Shown: one piece after another, positions 26,101 to 35,100 of the stretch
How the letters are laid out: every line of letters starts with the position of its first letter
How positions within the stretch are numbered: position 1 is the stretch's first letter
Assembly (NCBI GenBank): GCA_021234535.1
Contig: CM037837.1
Span: 2,954,218 to 3,018,217 of the forward strand
Source: Stichopus chloronotus
Lineage: Eukaryota; Echinodermata; Holothuroidea; Aspidochirotida; Stichopodidae
Direction of reading: 5' to 3'
Length of the DNA stretch: 64,000 nt
The notes under the pieces: generated by a model
Database searches by the model: none
The model's input: the letters and a program-made list of their open reading frames with translations, nothing else
What the model was told of the DNA's origin: nothing
Made by a program: the position numbers and the translations under genes

Positions 26101-29100
26101 AGCAATTCAACAATTTTCTGCAAAATGTCCAAATGAAAACTTGGTAAGAAAGTGGCTCACTTGGGTCACTTAGTAAGAAAATTAACAAGTCAACATTTTG
26201 CAGGAAATTGTTAAACTGACATGATGTGATAGAGTTGTTATACGAACATTTTTCAAAAAAAAATGTTGAATACCTCACCAAGAATCAAGTAAACAAGTTA
26301 ACATTTTACAGAAAATCTGAATTGTTTTAATAACACAACTGAACGATTGATCATTTTGCTGCTTTGAAAGAGATATTATCTCTATATCTCGACATTTTGC
26401 TGAAAATTACCAACTTATGGGGGCAAAGATATTCTTATCTTGACGGCTTTTCTTAAGCGTCCGTAGTAGCTGCCTTTGGAATTTTTAAAAGTTTGATGGG
26501 TACATTTAATCTGCCGACTGTTGCTTGTCGTTGCTATGGTGTTTGGTGTTTACTTAAGTTAACGACAGTCCAATCTGCACTATATATAATGCTGTGTATG
26601 TGACAAGCAAATACAATCCAGTTCTAGGTTTACAGTTTCTTTCATTTATCTTCAATGTTCTTTTTCAGGCAATAACAGTTGGAGCAACCGACGGAGACGA
26701 TTCGAGGGCGTACTTTTCTAATTACGGTTACTGTGTTGATATATTTGCTCCCTGGTGTAGACATTTTCAGTGCATGGAAGGGTGATAGTACAGCCAGTAA
26801 AACTATGAGCGGAACCAGTATTTCTGCTGCTCACGTGGCAGGTAGTTATATAGTACAGATACATTACTACAGAAGCACCGAAGGGCAAAAAAAAAAAAAA
26901 AAAACAATCTACAAACTTTAATTCACACTCTCTAAATTTAAAGTCACATTGTGTAAAACTAAAACTTTATAAAATTATATTCACCTTTTCTCATTTTTTT
27001 TTAAATTCAAACTGTCATTCCACATGCACCGGGGTGTGTGAATTTATGCTTATACAGTATGAATTGAAGAAAAAAGTGAAAGTGTGAATTTAAGAAAAAC
27101 TGAAAATGTGAGTTTAAGTTTGTAGATCGTGGATTTTAGTTTATAAAGCGTGAATTTAAGTTTACATGGTAAGAATTTAAGTTTACAGAGTGTGGATATA
27201 ACTTTATAGAGTGTGTATTTAAGTTTGTAACTTGTAAATTTAAGTTTGTAAAGTGTAACGTTCAGTTATTAAAGCGTGAATTTAAGTTTATAGAGTGTGA
27301 ATTTAAGAAAAGTGAAAGTTGTTTTGTCCCTTCAGTGTTCCCGTAGACTAAAATCGAAAGACTTCACTTTAAATGTAAGATATTTGCACATTGTTCTTAA
27401 AGCAGAAAATTGAAGTCACTAACACTTTCTAAAAGAAGGTTGATACTGCAGAATGTCACTTCCAGAAATGAAATTTTTGAATATGAATGATAATTACATT
27501 TGTCTGTACTTCTCTTTGGTTATATGATTGTCCTGCCGCTCACGCTCACTCTTACTTTTTACTTGCAAGGGGATAAGTCATCGGACATATATTACACATC
27601 TTTTGGTGTGTATGGGCCAATTCAGAGTAACATTAATGTATCACCGTGCAAAAGAAAAAGGGAAATCGAGGGTGATCACATAAAACTCATCACTTGATTA
27701 TCTCATCCCTATTCATGTAATGGAGGGGATGCGATATTATAGTTGCTTTGGGATGTTAAAATGTATGGTTGATATGTGAGACATAAGGGGGGGGGTCTAA
27801 CCTGGTATGGTACTTAAGGTGACCTGGATCCCTCCATTATGGTAGGAGGGTCAAAATGTGTGAGGATGTGTGTGCGTGCATGTGTGTGTGTGTACAACCG
27901 AACTTGTGTCACGATCTCCTCCTAGAAGGTAAGTCGGATGGACCTCAAACTTGGTGGATAGGTGCCCGGATATGTCATGTAGTGTCCTCCAGACTGATGA
28001 CGTCATAGGTCAAATGTCACAGGTCATGAAAACGAAAAACATTTTTAGCATTATCTCAATATGTGTATATCCTAGAGTTATAAATTACCAGTACCCCTAT
28101 ATGGAAAGAAGACAATACCATTTTAAAATACCATTTTGTTAATATTGATGGACGTCACCAGGTCAAAGGTCACGTGATAAAAGATCAAATCCGAAAAAAT
28201 TCTCTAAAAGTGTGTCTAATTGTGCAATAATGCATATCTATTGCACAATTGTTTACGCACTGTAATTTTTTTTTAAACGGCACTGAAATGATCCACACTC
28301 GATATCTAGGCACATGTGTAGGGGCATGTATTTGTGCCGTTCGAAGGTTACGCCGTGTATTGCAGTACTATGTATCCTTAAAGTGGACCTAAAGTCAAAA
28401 TTGTCAAAAATATATGTTACAAAACATGAAAAATGCATCAAAATGTTTCAACTCCCATCTTTATTGGACATTCCTGAGCTGAGATATAAAATGTTGAAAT
28501 TTATTCACTAAACTTGAAATCATTGATTGCATAATAGCGTGTGATGGCCTTCTTGTACAACTCACATTACCTGCTTTTGTTTCCGTTTGAAATTAAAATG
28601 TTTGTTTGACCTTGACACAATTACTGTTTCTTTGTTAGCATGTTGTAAGGAGAGGGCTATTATAGCCCAGTCACCCTATAACCATAAAACAATGATCGCA
28701 TTTTGGAACAATGTGTGATTGCGTTCGAAAAAACAAAGTAAAACAAAGATGGCAATTTGAGTAGTACAAGAATGACATCACAAATTATTGCGCAATCTAC
28801 CCTTTGAATTCAGTGAATTGGCCTCAACATTTTATATCTCAGCTCAGGAATGCCCTGTGAAGATGGGAGTTGGAACATTTTGATGCTTTTTTCAAGCTCT
28901 ATAAAATGTATTTTTGACTTTAGGTCCACTTTAAGTAACTTGGATATTCGGCACTTGGCACAACGAGCAATCTGAATAACTGATGAAATATACAGCTCAT
29001 CCTACTTTGGGACAATGGATATGCAAAACGATAGGAATGAGAATTGCAAGTCCGTGGATTGCCTACTTGTATTCTCTTTTTGATTCTTCTTTCCAGGAGC

Positions 29101-32100
29101 CGCCGCAATCTTACTGTCCGAGGATAGCTCTCTCACTCCCGAACAACTCAAAGAACGTCTTCAGATGAAAGCCAATTTGGGATTCATCACAGATGTTGAA
29201 ATGGGGTCACCAAACTTATTGCTGTATGTTGGTGAAGGACCTGATGAGGGAGCGGTACCTCCACCAATACCTGAACCAAATGGTAAGAGGACTGTTGTGT
29301 GTTGTGTCTTCCGTAAAAAAAAAAAAAAAATGAGAGAAATTAAAAAAAAAAGAGGTCGAATCAAGTGAGGGAAGTAATATAAAAAACGATGGAATGAAAG
29401 TGATATGAGAGGTTAAACGAAAACGTTAAACGTTAAAATTGGTAGAACGTAAGATGATGTGACCGTTGAACACGGTTTTAGGGAATTTATCATTCCAATG
29501 ATTGTGACAGTTCCACCTACAAAAGTCGGAACGTTTTCTTATGAATCAGTATTGTCTCACATGAATATGTATTCATTGCAACGAAAAAGTGTGTCACCGA
29601 AGGTGCAATTATCCCGCCTTCTTTACGACAATCCAAACAAAATTAACTCTCCGCAAGGTGCCCGTCGAGTGCGCCCGCCGTTAGCGTTGAAAAATGTTTC
29701 ACTGTTTCAATCTGCCTAACGCGTGAGCTTTCAAAAGTTGTGATTTATGAACTTTAGGCTTGAGGCGCGTTCGACGGGCCCGCGCAGACTATGGCTACCT
29801 TACAATAAAACGACACACCTGATGTAGATAACATTTACGTAACTTCATATTTTGTGTAGTGTGTGGGAAGCATCATCACTACCGATGGCTCTACGATCTG
29901 TTCGCCTCATTTTCCCGGGGAATACCGCGATAAAGAGTTTTGCGAATACTACGTCGAGGCTCCCGAGGGCAAAGTCGTGGAGCTCTCGTTTCAGTTCATG
30001 GATCTCGATAGAGGGTCCACCGTCTGCTTTGATACAGTCAAGGTAAACACATGCACGTATCATTAAACTTGTAACTCGTTTTCACTTTACAAACCGAATG
30101 AAATGTAAAGACTGACGACACTAAGTTAGTACAGAAAGTTATCGAAATCGGCCTTTTGCAAATTGATCTGAACCATCGATGATAGTAACAGCTATACGCA
30201 GCTATAAAAGCGTCATTTTATTCCAGCTATATCTAGGCCTAGACAATTAAAACGTGTCACCTGTTAGCATCTACATACAGCTATATAGTCCTGATTTTGC
30301 TCCGAGACAATAATGAAGGTGTAAGTCTGATTAGGTCAGTTGACAGCTAGAGAGTGCCGTCTTTCAAGCAACTATGACTACGTCATTTGATAAACAGCTA
30401 TACACAACTTTAAAATGTTGTCACAGGCAATAGAGACTTTTAAATATGTCAAGGATAGCTACATGTAGCTGTAGTCAAGCTATCACTAAGGGCGCACATC
30501 ACCGCAAATGACTCTCACCTTCAATGATTCACTTCTTTTGCAAAAATTGCAGTCAACTAAGAAGTATAAGTAAACTTAAATTATGACTTAAGATATCGAA
30601 ATCCATTGTGGGATATCGTCAGTAGATAATCCTCGTTGGAGGGGTTATCTTCTGATGATGACGTGGTGACATGGGTAATGGAGTGCCAGTAGTTTAACGT
30701 ACAAAGAAATCATTGAAATGTCTTATGATAGAACAATCACGTATACCAGTTTCATGAACATACCACATTATCTGTGCAATGGTGGAATTGTCAAATACCA
30801 TGATGAGTGTATACATGTACAAAAATGAACATCAGATCTTCAAACAAGAAAGCTTGAATCAGTTTCACATTCATTGAGCATGTCTGGAATGTAAAAGTGA
30901 TAAAAAAGAACTGTGTCTTCTGGTAAGGTGCAATGTTCCTTTTCCATATAGTTCTAATCACGTGGTTTATACACTTCTTCAATGTTTGGAAAGAAAGCTT
31001 GGATGGACTTTATATACAATAAAGTTCTGACGGAGTAGTTGCGTACTACAATTATTGTGGGAAGACTTGTGACCGTCCAACTGACCAAAACCTTGAAAAC
31101 ATGGATCTTCAAGAATGGTGTAGTACTGTATTGTGATGAATGTTGCCGTTAACCTTGTGCTTTGCTCACTGGATCACAATTCATAAAAAAAAACAGTGTG
31201 TCAAAAATCGTAAGTAGTTTGCAGTTTACATTCATCGAAATCGCAATGCATTTTACGTTGTGGTTGTAGTTGCAGTTTCCATCAGATCGTAGAGAGGCTT
31301 AGACAGTCTATCCCCACTTGCTCAACCCCATCTCTCTCCGCCATACTGGTGGTAACTATCGACGATCGAAGGTAATTGGTTTATGCAAATGCACAATCGG
31401 ATTCTTAAGGTGGTGGTATTCAGAGATATCGGCTTGTCAGAGTTATTACTGCCATTCTTTTCTTATGGCTAGGTATTCTAGACACTATAGGCATTGCATC
31501 GAATTCCAGAGGTAGAACATATAGACATTGTCACGGTACGTGGATCTACATAATTGACTCCTGCTACTCTTGTCAGAGAAAATATGATCCACCTTTTTCC
31601 TCCCCTTAAAAACGTTAAAGGCCTTTGATGGTGACTCCCCTGGGGACATGTGGATCGCTACATTCTGTGGTTGGACTATTCCTGAACCTGTCTACAGTAC
31701 CGGTAATCAAATGTACATCGAATTCGAGTCGGATTGGTTGACTACCGCCAACGGGTTTGCAGCCACGGTGACTTTTAAGGAACCGAGTGCCGTCCCGACG
31801 TCATCAACTCGTACGTACAGTTGGCTTATCTTTCCTTTTATGTACAGTATCGATTAAACTGAGAGGCTTGCGATGTCACAGTGTCGTCACACATTCCTCT
31901 GCCCTTGTCTCCCTTCCCCTCCCCCCCCCAAAAAATGCCGCCCCCTAGAGCAAAATGGCGGAATGTTTTGTCTGAGCGAAGGGGATAATTTTTTGTCATG
32001 TTTACAGCTACCCCGTGTAGTAGTCCATTTTCCCCCCTTCAGCTTATCGCTACGGGGAAACTAAGGTCCTATGGCTCTGGGGAATTCCTTTCAAATCCTT

Positions 32101-35100
32101 TGAGAACTTTTGGGTGTGTATTCGAATACGTCGACAGCATTTCTTTGAGTAAATCAACTGCTTATTCCGCAATATCCAAAGGTGATTACCAAACTGCGAG
32201 TTATGTAGTTACTTACATATATTAGTTAGTTTATATTTGTAATGAAGTATCTCGAAACACTTGAAAAAAAAACACTTGAAAGATGTGATCACGACGTCAG
32301 CATTGTCGAATCTATAAAATATCTCTAATCTCTATTGTCCAAACTAGCTTAGGATTATTACCTTGCAAATGCGGAATCCTTCTTTTTTATCAGTTGGTGG
32401 TGGTGGAAGGGGGTGGGTAACCGGTAATAATGTCACAATGTAAACATTGGCCACATTGAGTCACCAATGTTGTATGCTCAAAGACAAACAATCAAAATTG
32501 TTTCAAACATGTTAGCATTACTCAGTCCATGTAAATGGGAACCACCAAGCCTGTCGAAGAATCACAATGTCCTCAAAAATATATTGCAGCCTATAAAGGT
32601 TCTTCATGTGACGTAAACTGGCCGTCACTGACCATGCTCAGAAGGTGTTTTATCGATACACGCGAACGACAGACGCACAGAGCAGTGATGTCAGTGAATA
32701 ATCAACCTCTCAATGAAATCCTATACTTTAGCTAGAAGACTTACTGCAGGGTAAAAAAAAAGAAGAAATGGCCGACACTGGGGGGTCACGTGCTGGGGGA
32801 ATGTAATCTTACGGTGACTGTAGTAAGTTTGCGCATCCAAATTTTTTGACTGCGTAACTGGATGGACAAAAGGTGACAACCTTACCTCGGTCGAACTAAA
32901 TAAGGATTTATTACAAGACAGTACAATCTTCTGTTTTTAAGGCGCACATCACTCGACTGTTACTATGCTGCAACTGATGAAATGTGTCAGTTACAAGGGC
33001 AGTACTGTACAGCAGTGGCGCGTGTAGGATTTTGGAGGGGGTGGGGGCACAACCTGTGATTCCCGCGACTGACACGGAAGCTCATGCAATTTTTGTGTTC
33101 CGTACTTTGAGGCTGTGATAGGACAGCAGTAAATTTGTCCTAAAGTCACTATTGATCAGGGTCTTTTTGTTACAGATTTTGTGAAATATGATTCAGTGAC
33201 GGAAAGTTCAGGTCTCTGAGAAGTCAGCTAATGAACTTCAGAAACATGACATAAAATGAACAATTCTGACACTCAAAACGAAGGGATGATTTCAGGTGCA
33301 TTAATCAATAACACGAAGAAAATATACATAAGTGTGTGCTGTTAAGGCTGTGTTAGGGTTCAAAGACTGCACGGAGCACAATTGCATGAGGCTGATAACA
33401 TTCTTTCTGCCAGTGGAGTAGTTCGGCTATACTATAAATCGCGTTGTAATGCAGGTGCATGGCCCTAGTTAGGAGCAGAGTCCATGGGCAGAGACCCAGT
33501 GGGGGTCCAGTGAGAGAAGCCCACGGAAGCTAATGCAATATTAGGAGTTTGAACCATGCACGTGATGTCATTGTAGCATAAAACCATAAAACAAATGAAA
33601 ACGTCGTTTCACCTCGTCTGCAATTGTACTTATTTAAGTGTGGAAGCTTCCAACACTACTGTATAGTCTCAAGGTAAACATGGAATCACTTCCGATCTAC
33701 CACAGTGTGCTATAGTATGCTTCAAACGTTTGTACGTTTAGGATCACGAGGCCAGACAAGAAGGTTGGTGAGATAATTTAGAATTACTGAAAGAAAGCGT
33801 AAATGAACAGCACTTAATCTACATAGTTTGATGACAAATTTTTAAAGATAGTTGAGAAGCCTACACGTGAGAATTAAATTTGATTATAGTGGGAGTAACA
33901 GAACCATGGTCCACGTATGTCCTGACTTCTTAATTAATTGGATGAGCTAGTTTCCTTTGTTTAAAGACCAAGTCAATGATGAAAAAGACTTTCAATACAA
34001 AAAGGTTTAAGAACTCGAGGGTGTCTCTTCAAACGTTTCCTTTTCCTCTAACCCTTAAAATTCCCCGACTGAGTGATTCCCCAGATGTGGGGGCTGTGCA
34101 ACCCCCCTTCCCCCTTTAAACACATCACTGCTTTACAGTGTATGTTGCTCGTCGTATGATCGGACTATTGTTGTTGCTGATGTTAAGCGCGAACGTACGA
34201 AAGTATTACATCTAGCATATACCGAGTCATTCCCACAGCAAGTGCCCTTCCATGCGGCGGACAATTTGACATGATTTTTTTTTTTTCATTGGAGCGCCTC
34301 TTCTAGCTAAAAAGATTCCGATTTCATTGAAACCTCTATATACTGATTAAACCTTATCTATATAAGTGATTGGCATATGTAATTTCGCTATGTAGTTTAT
34401 TTTAAACACTGAAAAATTGCACAAAAACGGTTTAGATGTGCAAAGATAGTTTAAATTTTTACTGACAGCGACCACCGGCTGTGGGTCAGTCCACAAGGAT
34501 CCAACCGGTTCCCTTGCTACCCCAAATTACCCCAACAACTACCCAAACAGCGCCAACTGTGACACGTCCATCGTCGGCCGGGACAGGAATGCGAGGGTGA
34601 CTCTCACATTTGAGAAATTTAACACTGAACGCAGTGGAAATTGCCAATACGACTATGTACTGGTAAGTACAGTCACGGCTATAGACATTTCATGTGTAGA
34701 ACAAAGTTTGCAACCATGTAAGTATGATCGACATGTTTTCGTAGCTGTGAAATGAGTACGACTAATTGATTCTTGGACCAGAATGGTCCATTTCGAAGGG
34801 TGACATGTGACTGGTAACACGTTTCGATTCAATATCATTGATGGTGTAGTTACGTATCGATACCACAGGAGCAAAGAGAACTTGAGTTTAGGAATATGGG
34901 GAAATTCCCTGTTTGTGATATGATCAACAACACTGATGTCACATTTTTTTTTGGTTGTGAGAAAAGATACGTTACAAACTGTGCTAGGAAACCACATGTA
35001 GTTAAAAATTTTTGCTGCTCCGGGATTGATGTTTGATCAGTACATAGAGAAGTTTTCATATACCCATTAAACGATGTATGATAAGAAGTGTTTAGTCTAT

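Larger units (their letters stand above)
26842..29096 (+). other. Protease intron 7
   Basis: 2.25 kb. It holds a 21-bp tandem array (27084-27310), family 2 copy c (27890-28235), a TTAA-flanked MITE (28382-28930) and block 3 (29020-29075), in that order. Confidence 0.8.
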
